Shown here one piece after another: positions 46,395 to 59,785 of a stretch of DNA of 64,000 nt. This DNA is from Geosiphon pyriformis (Eukaryota; Glomeromycota; Glomeromycetes; Archaeosporales; Geosiphonaceae), in contig JAAOMT010000183.1 of the NCBI GenBank assembly GCA_016748015.1, positions 62,001 to 126,000 on the forward strand, read 5' to 3'. The translations under genes and the position numbers were made by a program. Numbering within the stretch: position 1 is the first letter of the stretch; each line of letters starts with the position of its first letter. The notes under the pieces are model-generated. The model was not told the DNA's origin. It saw nothing but the letters and a program-made list of their open reading frames with translations, and made no database searches.

Positions 46395-49300
46395 ATAAGA
46401 AAATATCTGCCAAAAGATTAATCAGTTGTTTTTGAGATTTTAAGACTAGTAATACTATTAAATTCAATAATATTAACATAAAAAAAGAGTTTTTAATAAA
46501 AAAACCAGTATAAATTATGGCAAAAAGAATGCTTTAAATAGAAAAAACCTGAACTAAATACTAAAAAAAACCTAAATTAGTAATCAAGAAAGCATTAAAT
46601 ATATCTTTAAAAAAGATTAAGTTTCTAAGTAAGAATAAAAATAATGTTTTTTGAATGCTCTTATAGTTTTTTTTTTTTTAAAGAATTTAGTCAATGTATC
46701 TGTTAAGAAATTTTTTATTTTAAATATTAATTTAAATACTGTGATAAGAATTTTTTTTCAAAATAAGTTAAAAATAATTAAGAAATTGTTTTTTAGTATT
46801 AATAATTTTAAAAAAACTTCTACTTTTTTAAAATTTGTTGTAATTATTCATGTATTGTTTATTTTCAAATCAAGCTTGAAACAAATAATAGAAAAAACAA
46901 AAACTATAGACATTTTAGTAAATATCAATCTTAGAAAATTAGCTATATATTCAAATTGAGTTGTAATAGTCAAAGAAATTCCAGTAAAAATATTAATAAA
47001 GACTGTGTATATTGTATTATCTAAATTTGAGATGATTAAATTGATTAAAATACAATTAATAAGACTATGACAAAAAACAATTATTGAATTTGGACAATCA
47101 AATTATGCTGGTTTAGTCATAATAAAATAATATATTTTAATTAGAAAAAATAATGTACAGTTTACTAAGATTAATAAAAATAAAAAAACATAAAATACTA
47201 AAAACAATAATAGAATACTATTATATACTTTTTTTGTAAAAACAAATATACATAATTTCTGAAATTTTTTAGAGTTTATTAATAAAAAAACTTCTATTAT
47301 ATATTAGAATTCAGTAATATATGCTAAAACCAGATATGTTGTAGTGTGTTTTAAATTAAAATTTGTATTAGATACTACTATAAAAACAACACCAATGTTA
47401 AGAAATACTAATTTGTATTGGTTTTATTTGGGTTCAGCCAAATGTGTTAAGTATAAAAATTTAAGTTATATATTATTAAGTTGTGCTATTAGTAAGAAAG
47501 TTTTTCTTAGTAATTTGTCTTATAAAGTTTTTTCAGAAACAGATAAAGCAGACTGATAACTATTTATGCCAAAAAATAAGTTTTTATTATTTGTTAGTGT
47601 TCTTTAATAGTGTGTTTTAAGCAAAGATTGTTAATAGTTTTTTATTTTTCTCTTTTTATAAGCAAAATAATTTGTTAAAAGTTGGCTTTTTTTCAGAGAT
47701 AAAGTTTTTTCTACTGATTATATTGAATATTAATAATAGATTTGTAGTTTTTAAATGCAGTTTTACTGATTTTATAGAACAAATTAGTAAGTTAATAGAA
47801 AGATTAAATGTACTTAAGTCAATGTTTCCCAATTATGCCCTAGATATTAGTCATTAGTAACTTTTTTATTACAAGATCAAAAGATAAATATAGCAATGAA
47901 TAAAAATTTAAATATAATTACTAGTAACAAAACTATAACAAAAAAAATTTTTTTTTATCTTAAAATATTATTAAATTGAAAATAAGCATAAACAATTTGT
48001 TTAATATAGTTATAAGTCTGTTAATCAAAGTAGAAAATATTGGTTTAAGTTTAGATATTTTTTTCTATTAATGATTAATTTAATTAAAAAAGTTGCTATA
48101 TGTAATATTTAAAGTATTAATGTTCTTATTAAGCAGAAAAATATTGTTTATTAATATATAAATTCAAATAACATGATTTTTATTATTATAAAAACAAAAT
48201 TAAGGTTTAGTATTAAGTTATAGATTATAAATAAGTTTAATGAGGTCTGAATTTTTACATTTTGTTTGAATAAATGTTTTTTTGATGTTAAAATGACTAT
48301 TATTATGAACAGTTTTTTGACTTAACATGTTTTAAGAGTAAAGAAAATTTTTGGTTGAATTATTTCTGTCTGATTTTTGTTTAAAAATACTCTTTTAGTC
48401 ACAATTTTTGGTCTGTATACTGGTGTTTCTGTTAAAACCAAATTTGGTTAGGTGTTAAAAGTTAATTTTTTTATTGCCAAATTAGTTAATTTTAGCTTTT
48501 TTGTAGTTTTAAATGTAAATTTTAATAAAAATAGATTAAAAAAACATGCAAACTTTAGGTTCTGCTTGAATTTGGATTTAGTTAATTTCTTTAATAGCCA
48601 TTTATTAGTTAAAACTTTTATATAAAACAAATTTAAAACTATTAAAAAAATCATTGATTATATTTTTGTGAATAAAAATTTGTTATCTGTAATTGTTAAT
48701 TATAAAGTCTATTTTATATTTGAATTTTTTGATACTAATTATAAATATTTTGGTTTTGGTTAGTCTAAAAAATTTTTTAAATGTTTGTTTAAACAGCATG
48801 CACAAATAAGCTAACAAAAATTATTAGAAGTTTAAAATAAAAAAAGCAAATAAGTCCAAATAAACACATTTTAAGAAGTGGTTTTTTACTAAGCTTTTAT
48901 TAAAGTTAAGTAAATTTATGAATACTAAGAGTTTTAGTAATTTAAATATCATGTAAGAGATACTAAAAGAGGTAATAATAGATTTAATTAATGAAATGTT
49001 TTTTAAACATTAGTTTAGTAAAGTTGATTGCTTAAAAAACAAGCAATTTTCAAAGTTTTTCAAGTTAAAACTGTTGGTTTTTAAGATTGTTAAAAGATTA
49101 AGTTTAGATAATAAGTTTGAGTTTGATTGTTTTATCAAAACTTGGTTGTTTATTAACAGTACTAAGGCTTTAAAAGTTTGTATTATGATTTAAAATAGCA
49201 CTAAAACAATAAGTATTATTAAATATTTATTAATGATCAAAAAAATTTATAGAAAATTCAAATACTATAAGTTAAAGACTATTAAGAATATATTTATTAA

Positions 49301-51745
49301 AAAGACAATCAAAAAGCATATAAAAAATTTTGCTTTAACAAAAGACACATAATAAAAAGTATTTTAGAAAAACTTTTTTACAAAGTAGTTCTTAATTATT
49401 TAATAGTAAGAAAAAAGTTGATTTTAGAGCCAAGTAAAATAAAGCTTGAAATTAACAAAATTATAGAGAATTGAACAAAAAAGTAAATTGTGTCTTTGGT
49501 ATTACTTGATCTGTAGTTTCATTAATATACATTCTTAAAATATATAAATAATATTGTTTTTTAAATATAATAAAAGTAATTAGCATAGATAAATTGGTTC
49601 TGATAATTAAAAATCTGCTTAATAACAAAGCTACTAATTTGTTTAGTATATTTAATAGACTTTAAAAACATTGTAATAATATAATAATAAAGTGTTTTTT
49701 AATTCTATTAAACTTTTGTCTAATTTTTAAAAATGTTCTAATTGTTTAAAAAAAAACATGAATTTCAATAATTTTTAAGTTTTATAAATGGAATAGCATT
49801 TTAACAAATACTTAATCTATTGTATTAATTAAAACTGTTAAAAAAATTCTGTTCAAAATTTTTTCAAATTAAATTTCTTTGGTTTGTAACAAATTTGGTG
49901 TTCTTTAAAGTGATATTTTTTTGGTTTAAAAGATATTTCAACTTAATTTCCTGTGTTTGCTGTTGGTTTAGTAATTAAAAATGTTTTAAAAAAACAAAAA
50001 GCTCTAATTAATATTACAAAATATGCACAAAGCATATAATTTGGTTAGATAATATTATTTAAAGACTAATTTACTGTACATTAAAATATATGACTAATTT
50101 ATTAAATTTTTTGATAATATATATAGAGAAAGAATAAACAGAGTAATAACTAATTTTGGGTTTTTAGAAAGTTATAGAATACATAATAGACTAAATTAGA
50201 GTAAAGTTTTTTTGCTTCTTTTTTGAATAATTTTTTATAATTTTTTTTGGTATAAGATTAAGAAACATAATATTAAGTTTGTAACTAAAACTAACAAAGT
50301 AGAAAATATTAAGAGAAAATATTATTTTTTACAGCAAGTGTCTTTGTTAATAACATGATTTGGATTAAGAATAGTTAGACTACTATGCAATATATTTTGA
50401 ATATAACTAGCAAATTTTTTAGAATTAATAATATTTTAATTAATAATAAAAAAATAGTGGTTATTTTTATTAATTAAAATATAAGAATGACTTCTTTAAA
50501 GATTAGTAACTTACCAATTTAAATTGTTAAAAAGGGTAAACCATATAAATATTTAAGAATTTTTTTATCAACTAAAGAACTGTTAAAGCTAAATATAATT
50601 AAGACTTATTTTGATATCTGATTTTTTATTAATATGGTGCTAAAAAAAGCAATTATAGATAAACAATTTTTGTATTTGATGTTAACAATTTTGTAGCTTA
50701 TAGTTAATTATTATTTGCAGTTTATTTTTATTTTAGTAAATATATATTATAAATAAAATGTTATAATTAAGAAGAATCTTAAGTCAAAAGCCAATTTGCT
50801 ATAGGATTTTTTTAATAATGTTTTGCATGATTTTTTTTTGTATGGGTTGAAGACTTTTAAGTAAGTACAAATTAAGAAAAAATTGGCTGTGGTAATTGTT
50901 TTTTCTAATGCTACAAGTATTTTTAAATGGCTCTTTAATTACAGATTGCAAATTTTAGAGTAGGTTTTATTAAAATTTTTGCAGTATTCTGTCAGATTGC
51001 AGATTAATTCTGTAAACAATTTTTTGGCTAAGATAGTTGGACTGTTTTTGGAGAATAATTTGTCTTTGTTAAATAATTTGCTAAGTGTGTTTTATTATCT
51101 TAATAAATAAAAAAGATGCTATTATGGACTAAAAAATATTTTATAAATAAAAAAAGTTAGATCTAAAGAGACTAATGCCTTTTTAATTTAGATTAATATC
51201 AAATTTTTTGCATAATAATGGTTTTATTGATACCAATTTTGGCCAATTTAGTGGTTATGTGGTTTGAATATTTTGGAATCTAAAAAATTTCCTAAAGTTT
51301 AAATAAATGTTATTAAAGTATATATAAATAAGTTTTTGAATGGTTTAAATTCTATAGAAGTAATTAGTAAGACTGTTGTATACTTTTCAGCAATGAATAT
51401 AGGAATGTATATGAGTTTTTATTTTTTACAATAGTCAAATTACAGACAGTTGTTTTAGTTTTGGAATATATACCAGCTTTCTGTGCAGTAATTTTATACT
51501 TAAATAAACAAATAATTATTAATATATGTGTTTTTGAATTAAATTTTAATATATTAAACTTTTATAATTATTGCTGAGTAGAAAAAAGACATATTTTCAA
51601 TTTGATTAAAGATAAAAATTAAGAGTTATTTAAGAATTTCAGATAATAACAGAACTAATTTATTAACATAAAAAACTGTTTATTTTTTCTATTCCTTGCT
51701 AAATAATATATGTAAATATTTTATTATGGTTAAGAAAATGATAAT
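46395..51745 (+). mobile_element. LINE copy 2, heavily decayed and AT-shifted
   Basis: It abuts the tail of copy 1 and can be followed along the same protein order. ORF1 block VSVKKFFILNINLN is at about 46693. A zinc-knuckle equivalent lies near 47430-47490, with most Cys/His lost. The endonuclease area (LYTGVSVKTKFG) is near 48415. RT follows at about 49560-50650, and RNase H similarity (LQTVVLVLEYIPAFC) lies near 51430-51640. It starts inside ORF1, lacks the 3' tail, and has stops throughout. Nearly every change from copy 1 raises AT content. Confidence 0.75.
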
Positions 51746-51759
51746 ATCTAAGATCTATC

Positions 51760-54545
51760 TGCTTTTATTTGCATCAGACAAAACTTTATAATATGTGCCA
51801 CTAAAAAAATTTTATTTATTTATAGTATAGCTTAATAACATATAATCCAAATTTTTATACTTTACATATTTGGCAGAGCCCAAATAAAACCAGCATAGAT
51901 TAATACTTCTTAATATTGATGTAATTTCTATAACAGTATTTAATAACTTAACAAAAATCAAAACAAACAATTACATATCTGGCTTAAGTGTTGTTACCAA
52001 TAATTTTTGTCAATATTTGAAACCATTTCTTAACTCAACTAGTAACACATATTACTATAATTATGCTATTGACTATAGTATATTATGGGTATATAGACTA
52101 TTTTAATAAGTGGAAAAGTGAAAGAAAGTACATAATAAAGTTATTAAAAGTGAAAAAAAATATTGTTATTATTATTTGTTTTTGGGTAAGAACCAGTTTT
52201 AGGTATTTTAAAAAGGAAAAAAAAGTCACATCTCTTTATATGTATTAAAAGTGCAATCAACAACAAAAGTAAAACCAACTACTTTAATAAATACATAATC
52301 AGAATTTTTTTAATTAGTCATCAAAAGGGTGTGGTATTCAAATGTTCAGCTTTGAAAGTGAAGGTATAAGAATTATAAAAGGGTTGTAAAAGTAAAACAT
52401 AACTGAAATAAATTTTGATTAAACTTTTTATTGTTGAAACCACTCTCTAATAATATAATATTTTATTATTTATTTTAATATTTTAACAACTTGTTTAATA
52501 AAACAAGACTTAATGTGAAATGGTGATAACACATAATTTGAAAGATCAAAAGTAATAGAAAAACTTAAAATAATAATAACAAGTAAGTAAAAAATTATAA
52601 CAACATAATTTCAAATAGTAATAAAAAATATGTAAAGGCATACTTGAGATTGTGATAAAAAGTATTTGGAGTATAGAAAGAGGAAAAAAAAATGAGGTAT
52701 AAAAGAAAAAACTAACTGCTTACTATAAAACTATAGTAAAGAATTGGTTTAGTATTTAACTAATACTTTTCTGAATTGACAGAGAGATTATACATATAGC
52801 TAAATTACATCAAATCTACATACTATATTAGGACTATTTAAAATATATTAATTATTTATATATATTGAATTAATTAATTCATAATGAGCTTACTTGGCTT
52901 GTTATTTATCCAAGAGCTAGTAATTTAGATAATCAGATTTAAATGGCTGAATTTAGAACATTAATCATAAATCAATGATACCAATTGTAATTATGATCAA
53001 CATAATTAGAAATAAATTAATTGATTATATTTCTTAGTAACTAGTTTTAATCATTAATCACAGATCCAGAATATTGAATTGTTTTAATAAAGACATATGA
53101 AAATCTTGGAGGATAACAAAGTCTGTTGTTATCTGATTACATACATCAATTATTTATTTCCATTGGTGTTTTTTAGTTTGCCAAGATTTCTTTGTATCCA
53201 ACTTAGTTAAACTGTTGAATTGTGCCATATTTTTTTGTTGTAATTAAATTGATTGCTGATCATTTATTTTCAAATTGTCAGCTAATTTTGTTGATTAAGT
53301 GCAATGATATAGGTCTTTTTTGCATGATTTTAATGTTAATTTCCATTGTATGTGTTGTAATTTTTGTATTAAAAAGTGTGAAAATCTTCCAATAATAGTA
53401 TATATAATTGAATAATAATCAATAACACATGTTTTTTTACTTATTGATTTAATAAAATTTCAGATATCATATATATTTATTTTCACTAATAATATATAAA
53501 ATAACATTTTATTATTATCTTTTATATTTCATAATTTCTTGTTTTTATTAGTTCTAATAATTTATATAACATCTTTTTTAATTAGAAAAAACTATTTTAT
53601 TATAATCAAATTAGCATAATCAAATTATCCAAATTCTATTATAGTCTTTTATTATATTCTTATCAGCTGTATTTTGATTGACTTAATTAATCCAAATTCA
53701 GATAGTACAGTATATACAGTCTTAATAGATATATCAATTGGTATTTTTTTTATTACTACAGTTTAATTTGATTACTTAGTAGATTTTTTAATATTAGTGT
53801 TTACCAAAATATTTGCAGCTTTTGTTTTTTCTGTCATTTGTGCCAAACTTGATTTAAATATAAATTATATATAAATAATTTCAACAAATTTTAAAAGAGT
53901 AAATGCTCTTTTAAAATTATTGATTTTTAAAAACAATTTACTGATTATCATGAGTTTATTTTAAGAAAACTTCTTAACAATATTATTCAAACCAATATTT
54001 AAAGCAAATAATTTTCTAACAGAAACATTAACCAAATTTTTTAGAAGAAAAAAAAGAGCTAGTAAAATATTTAATAAAACATTATCATTATTATTATTTA
54101 AGAAGTTAATTTTCTTTAATAATATACTCAAAGCTTTTTTGGTTTTATTCATGGAATTTTTAGTGTTTAATTAGAATTTTTTTCTTTAAAAGCATTTTTT
54201 TTACCATAGTCAACACTAGTTTCTTTTACTAAATACTTTTTTTATATATTAATACTATTGAATTTAGTAGTATTATTAGTTTTAGAGTCCCAAAAATGAC
54301 CATCTAAATCTCTATTATAAATCATTTTGTTACTAATACTGTTTTTTAAAACATTTTTTTTTTTCTAGAAAGAATATATTTGTTATCACTGCCAAAACCA
54401 GGATTCTTGATAAATTTCTTTATAACAATAATACTAAAACCAACAATGGCCTCGTAATTAAGCAGAAAAGATTTGGATTTATTGTATTGAATGGTTAAAA
54501 ACTTTTTTTCAACAAATGTACTCTTTGGTGAATTATGAACATAGG
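51760..54545 (-). mobile_element. LINE copy 3, 5' fragment on minus strand, decayed
   Basis: Read right to left it carries the ORF1 N-terminal part (53961-54152 encodes NLVNVSVRKLFALNIGLN), continues to about 53400, and resumes at about 51970-51760 with the zinc-knuckle region (complement matches 47380-47560). It stops there, facing the truncated end of copy 2. An unrelated segment of about 1.4 kb interrupts it. Confidence 0.65.
51975..53395. mobile_element. Unidentified insertion of about 1.4 kb inside LINE copy 3
   Basis: Homology of copy 3 to copy 2 breaks at about 53395 and resumes at about 51975, whereas the matching interval in copy 2 is under 100 bp. The inserted DNA has no convincing ORF, and I could not find clear terminal repeats or a target duplication. 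Boundaries are approximate to tens of bases. It may be a non-autonomous DNA element. Confidence 0.4.
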
Positions 54546-55081
54546 AGAAAAAAGAGGTTTGAATGTATTTTTACTATATGTAAATTTTTAAAACTTTGAT
54601 CATAATTATTAAATATATAAAAAATTGTACTAAATAGCAGTTGAACTTTACTTAATAAATATTAATAAAAATTTTAATAAAAACTGCTATCACAATTTTT
54701 TTTAATAAATAAACTTTAAACTTTAAAAATTTACTTGTTAAATATTAAATTAAATCAATTATTCAAAACAAAAATATATAATATAATACTTTAACATTTT
54801 ATTTTATTTTAATGATTTAATATTAAATATAAATACATCAACAATAAATATTTAAAGTTATTAACTTACTTTTCAATGTATTGTATGTTTATTATTGCGT
54901 CATAAATTAAAAAAGCTTTAAAGAAATTCAAAATCTTATAATATATTCAATATTCAAATGATTTTTGAAATTAATTATATAAATCAATGGCATACACGGA
55001 GATGCAAACTATAAATAATACAGTAACACACCAATTCTTTAAAAATTTATTCTTTTTCGTTAGAGTTACTGGGCGCTCGGA
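54546..55081. other. AT-rich spacer and MED21 upstream region
   Basis: AT-rich until about 55060, where composition shifts before the MED21 start. No gene or clear promoter motif seen. Confidence 0.4.
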
Positions 55082-55957
55082 ATGGAAAATCAACAACCTG
55101 GGAATGTTGAAGAATCAAACTTAACTACCGATCGACTTACCCAACTTCAAGAACAAATCGACAACGTAATTTAAGGTACAAATATCTTTTCTAATTATTT
55201 GGTCACCACGCTCACTTCAGACTTTTATTAGCTTACTGCAACCTTTTGGGAATGTTTGAGCTTACTCAATGAGTGTAAGTGTTTGAATTTTATGGACTTT
55301 TTATACAGCCTTTTTAATGCATATTGATTTTATTTAAATTCGGCGGCTTAAAAGCGACGCAAAAAGATGCTGCCCAGTTAGCCGGTAAATTAAATTTGAG
55401 TTGGCACAAAAGTTATAGTAGCTTACCAACATGAATAACTCACCATTTGATATTTCCCCCTTACTAAATCACGATTTTTCAATAATAAAGCCCAAAGATC
55501 CCACTTAGTAGAAAAGGTAAAAGTAGCTATAGGAAGAGTTGAAATTCTTATAGAAAACTTGCCAGGTATTAATGATTCCGAGGAAAAGCAAGTACGTAGC
55601 GTTTTATTTTAAGTAAATCAGAGGGAGGAAACAATATCCTTAATACTCAACATCCCAATCATCAATTGATGTATTCCAAATTGGAGGGGTTTGTAGTAAG
55701 ATATTTTTTGACACTTTCCTATTCATTAAAGCTTCAAGAGCTGGAGTCGCTGGAACAAGAATTGCAAGAAGCAAATAAGGAATATTTAGAGGCTATAGCA
55801 GAAGCAGGTGAGCCACTATGAGATTTACCCTCTGATAATGATTATTAATAAAAAATTCTTTTTTTCGATTGTACAAGAAAATCTTATGAAACAAATAAGA
55901 GATGTTATACACACTATATTTGAAGACCAAGTGTCTTTGGATGACCCTGCTGATTAA
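55082..55957 (+). CDS. MED21: Mediator complex subunit 21 (Srb7)
   Basis: Subunit of the Mediator middle module, which links transcription factors to RNA polymerase II. Six exons fit with phase: 55082-55165, 55232-55274, 55355-55384, 55491-55591, 55732-55807 and 55878-55957, giving 137 residues, close to the family's size. The family signature is DRLTQLQEQIDN near the N-terminus, then LTATFWECLSLLNE, RVEILIENLPGINDSEEKQ in the middle, and a C-terminal coiled coil (LQELESLEQELQEANKEYL) that pairs with MED7. The start follows directly from the DRLTQLQ position. Its longest exon is 101 nt, so long ORFs do not reveal it. It converges on the transporter gene with 42 bp between stop codons. Confidence 0.9.
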
Positions 55958-55999
55958 TTTGTCCAGATAAATAATTTTTTTCTGGGTAGAATCCCCATT

Positions 56000-57849
56000 T
56001 CAAATAATGACATCCTCATTCTCCTGATTCTCATGGGCAGTTGGATAAAGTTCGGTATTCTCGGCACCTTCTACCATCCATAAAAGCCGTGTTCCCACCG
56101 CCATAATGCCAAACAATACCCAATTTGCCAAACGCATCGTAAATTTTTGATTAACATTTTCCATCGCATCCATCATTGTGACAAGCAGGATTCCCCATAT
56201 TTGAGCTCCGGTATTCAAAATACCCGTTGTTTTAATCTCATCTTGCTGGAAAGATGTGATTCTTGTAACAAATTGGAAAACCACAGGAGATATAGCTAAA
56301 TTAAAATTTTCCACACATTAATTTTTAACAATAAAACCAATTTACAACGCAAATTTGGTAGAAATCGGTAAACATACCATAAGAAAACACGCCAAATAAA
56401 ATACTATCAATAATATCAAATGTTCGTTGTTTAGAAAAGCAAAAAAAAGGTGAGCATTATGAAGGGCTTGCAAAGTGGATATTATTACTGTACCTTGCCA
56501 CAAACACTGTGGTTAAAGATTCATGTGCCAAACCTATATTGAATAAGGCCCACGAAATCAGAGCTCCCAAGTATATGACACGACAAGCTTTTTTGAAAGC
56601 AAAAGTGTAATCAAGATAAATTCCAATAAGAAAAGAGCCAAATACTCCTGCTACGACTATTGAAAAGCCCAAAAAACCAACTTTTGACTTGGAAAAGTTG
56701 AAGTCGTTAAAATATGTTAGTGTGGATTTGATTCGTTGATAGTGACAACAAGCAAAAAAATCCTTCTAAATACCTCGTTATAAACTGGAACGATAATCTG
56801 AGATAAGAGTGTGCTAAGGGCATATTGAGCGCCAATTACAATACCATAAGCTGTAGCAAGTAAAAGAAAAGGCCAATTTTTAAAGTAATCCTTTAAAGTA
56901 GTCAACGATGTGATCCTGACTCGCTCATTTATCTTCAAACTGCAATAAAGAGATTGAAATCAAATGATGAAAAATTTATAAAATCAAAACATCACCCTCT
57001 ACCTATGATCATCACCAGGTGGGATTTTGAACGTGAATATTAAAAATACATAGATAATTATACACACGCCAAATTGCAACAACATATATCTCGGAATATC
57101 CGCACTCGCAGTTGCTTCTTTAATCATGTATGGTGATAATAGAAAACTTGATAAAAGAAAATCTAAAATATTAATTATACACTAAACATACCATTCTGGT
57201 ATAAACATTCTTACCCAAAAGCAATACCAGCATTATTAGCTGTAACTCCGATGGCTGTAGCTAAATTTTGTTCGCCAACGTGGAACAAAGTATTTGCTAA
57301 TTTTGGAGGTATTCCAAGGATAAAAACGTTTGCACCCGAAGCAATCGCTTGTCCAAGAAATAACCACCAAAAACCAGAAGGTCCAAAAGAGCCAAAAAAA
57401 CGGAATAATGTACCAAAAGCATTTAGAAAAGCACCAAAAAGGACTCCAAGGCGTATACCATAAATGTCAAATACTTTTAGAGAAGGAAGCAAGATAAAGG
57501 GATAAACGAACATATAAATAGTGGAAAGTGAATTAATGTAAGAAGGTGTAGTGTGTTCATAATGGGACATAAATATAAAAAGACACGGGGAAAATGTGAT
57601 CCATAAACAAGCCGAAGAAAATGAAAGACAAGAAAAACCAAATAGGATCGTCCAACGGTGTGGGGAAACCTTGGGTTTATGCTTATTTACAGAATCGGAA
57701 GACAACTGGGTGGTAGTGGTATTTACATTATTACTTGTTGGATTTACATCCTCAGAGTTAAAGACCAACGGAAACGTTTCAAGACTAGCACTAAAATTAA
57801 GTTCTTTTGCAACACTAGAAGTGTTCAAGAATTCTTGAGAAGTTCTCAT
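56000..57849 (-). CDS. Major facilitator transporter, SLC49/FLVCR-like
   Basis: Twelve-helix membrane transporter of the SLC49 group (FLVCR, DIRC2/SLC49A4, MFSD7), whose characterised animal members carry choline, heme or other metabolites; the substrate here cannot be told. The first exon (about 57217-57849) has a hydrophilic N-terminus, then HRWTILFGFSCLSFSSACLW, VFDIYGIRLGVLFGAFLNAF and LGQAIASGANVFILGIPPK, the most typical block. Later exons include LKDYFKNWPFLLLATAYGIV (about 56880), SIVVAGVFGSFLIGIYLDY (about 56630) and SPVVFQFVTRITSFQQDEIK followed by TGILNTGAQIWGILL (56000-56290). Splice joints near 56300-56420 and 57170-57220 are my best guess. ATG 57849 is preferred; an in-frame ATG at 57942 would add 31 residues and nearly reach the divergent gene. 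Confidence 0.85.
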
Positions 57850-57972
57850 AGGTTGAATTGTTATAATTAATAACTGACTACTTGTGAAAATCCACTGTTT
57901 ATATGAGCATAGAACAATGGTGATCATGTGCGTTGAATTCAAAATTTCGTTTCTTTCAGATTCTCGGTTATA
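57850..57972. promoter_or_regulatory. Shared divergent promoter of the transporter and MOB4
   Basis: Only 123 bp separate the two start codons. No distinct TATA box is seen. Shared regulation is an inference from spacing. Confidence 0.45.
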
Positions 57973-59241
57973 ATGACAGAGGCAACTGGAACAGTCCTTT
58001 CTAACCGTTCATTTAGCATAAAAAACATAAATGCTTCCTCGTTAGTCGAAACCCCAAGCCCAGTTTCTCCTGAAACCTCACCTCAAAATCTTATGTCAAA
58101 TAAGATTTTGCGGCGAAATCGCCCTGGAACAAAATTGGAGGTAAATGACAGTTGTCTGTTGCTTGGGATCCTTTTATTGGTAATGGAAGCTGTTATCGAT
58201 AAAGTCTTCATGTAGTTACCATTAAAACATAGGACGCCTATCATTACTCTTATGTTTCGTTTGAGCATATAGACTCAGCTTTCGCATTACAGGAGTATCT
58301 ACAATCACTAATACGCCTTGACAAAGAGAATATTGGGCTCCTAGTAACACTGCCGAATGGGCAAGATGAAGAGACATGGCAATATGAGCACTTGAGGTAT
58401 TCTAATATCATTAGATTTTCATGAATGAATTATTCAATAACAACAACCATAATTTAAGGCAGCTCTGTCTTGAACTCAACTACCTTATTGTGCACCTCTT
58501 GCCCGATTGTACCCGTCAAACGTGTCCCGAGATGAAAGCCGACGAATGGAAGTACATATGTGCAATGCATCAAGCGCCTGTAGGGGTATTTATCGAGTTT
58601 TTGAGAGCTTTCATAAAGGAGCGATATCATCCATTTAAGATTTTGAATTTTTTTTATCCTTAATGAAATTGCAGTGTTGTGCAATTGATTACATTGTACA
58701 CACCTTGGATGGGGCCACAACTTTGCTCAATAGTCATAAATACTTTCCAAGCAGGTATACTGATTGCTTGATAATCTGAGAGAAGGAAACTATTGTTTAA
58801 TTATGTAAATACAAAAATGACTCGGTACTTGGACGATTTTCTCATGGAATTTTTTTGCTTAAAACTTGTTATTAGACTATCGATCCCGCCTACTTCTCTC
58901 AAGCACTATCAGCAAATTGCTAGACGGCTTTATCGGATATTTGCTCATGCCTTTTTTCATCATCGGGAAATCTTTGAATCATTTGAGGTAAATTTAATGG
59001 TATAACAGTGTTTATTACCTATCTAAAACATCTTGATCTCAAAAGATTAATTATTATCTAGGGTGAAACTTTTCTTTACGCTCGATTCTTGAAACTATCA
59101 ATTCGTTATGGTTTGGTACCAAAAAATCTCATCATAATCCCTGGCTATGAACATATCACAAAAGACGATAATCAATCTAACAATATTACTATAACTAATT
59201 CAAATGATGCTTCTTTAATCGAAGCTGCAACTCCAACGTGA
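57973..59241 (+). CDS. MOB4: MOB family protein, MOB4/phocein type (STRIPAK subunit)
   Basis: Adaptor of the STRIPAK phosphatase-kinase complex; the fungal members (often called MOB-3) act in cell fusion and sexual development. Six exons join in phase: 57973-58140, 58293-58396, 58459-58579, 58675-58754, 58876-58987 and 59062-59241, giving 254 residues. RRNRPGTK near residue 50 marks the phocein branch. Then come [53 protein letters not shown], and the His-rich [19 protein letters not shown] that completes the MOB zinc site. A Ser/Pro-rich N-terminal extension of about 45 residues and an Asn/Thr-rich tail flank the domain. It ends with TGA, showing that TGA is a normal stop in this genome. Confidence 0.92.
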
Positions 59242-59785
59242 ACTGTACTTCCAACCTTTTCTCTCTTGATGGTTCCTTATCAAATACACTATTTAATTCT
59301 TTATTCATGTAATATGCCTTTGTGATAGAACATCATTTCTAGAAATCATGTATTGGATTTACAAATCTAATAAGTCCTACTCCTTTTTTTATAACACATC
59401 AATATTAGGCATTGTTAAGTAAAACTGTTATGTCCGGCATGATTCAGGAAAGAATCAAGCAATGCCTGAAAATAGATTTTTCAAGTATAATTTTCTTTGT
59501 GTATTGCAATCTCCCGATTTTGGCAATTTTACATTTTGAATTCTGATACTTTTTATGTTATTACCGATTACAAGTCTTAGATATATAAGCTTTATTTTAA
59601 ATAACAATGTAAATTTTAAAAACGCACAATTTTTGTTATGTGTAAAACTATTTTGTTTTTAAATATTAAATTTGTGCCTTATTAAAAAATCATTTATTTT
59701 TTGATATATATATTACAAATTAATATATTTTATAATAAATTTAAATTAAATAATTTAATTTAAATTTTTTTTCTTGTATTTTCAT
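59242..59785. other. MOB4 3' flank, no gene seen
   Basis: Contains an imperfect hairpin with AGGCATTG..CAATGCCT arms (59408-59468) of unknown meaning, then AT-rich sequence. No coding pattern. Confidence 0.4.

Noticed and set aside
57251..57870. Plus-strand ORFs over the transporter exon
   Set aside because: They are antisense shadows of the SLC49-like first exon, which has clear family similarity.
59408..59468. Hairpin with AGGCATTG arms as a structured RNA gene
   Set aside because: The stem is only 8-9 bp with a long loop and there is no box motif or partner gene; chance or a scrap of a repeat is as likely.
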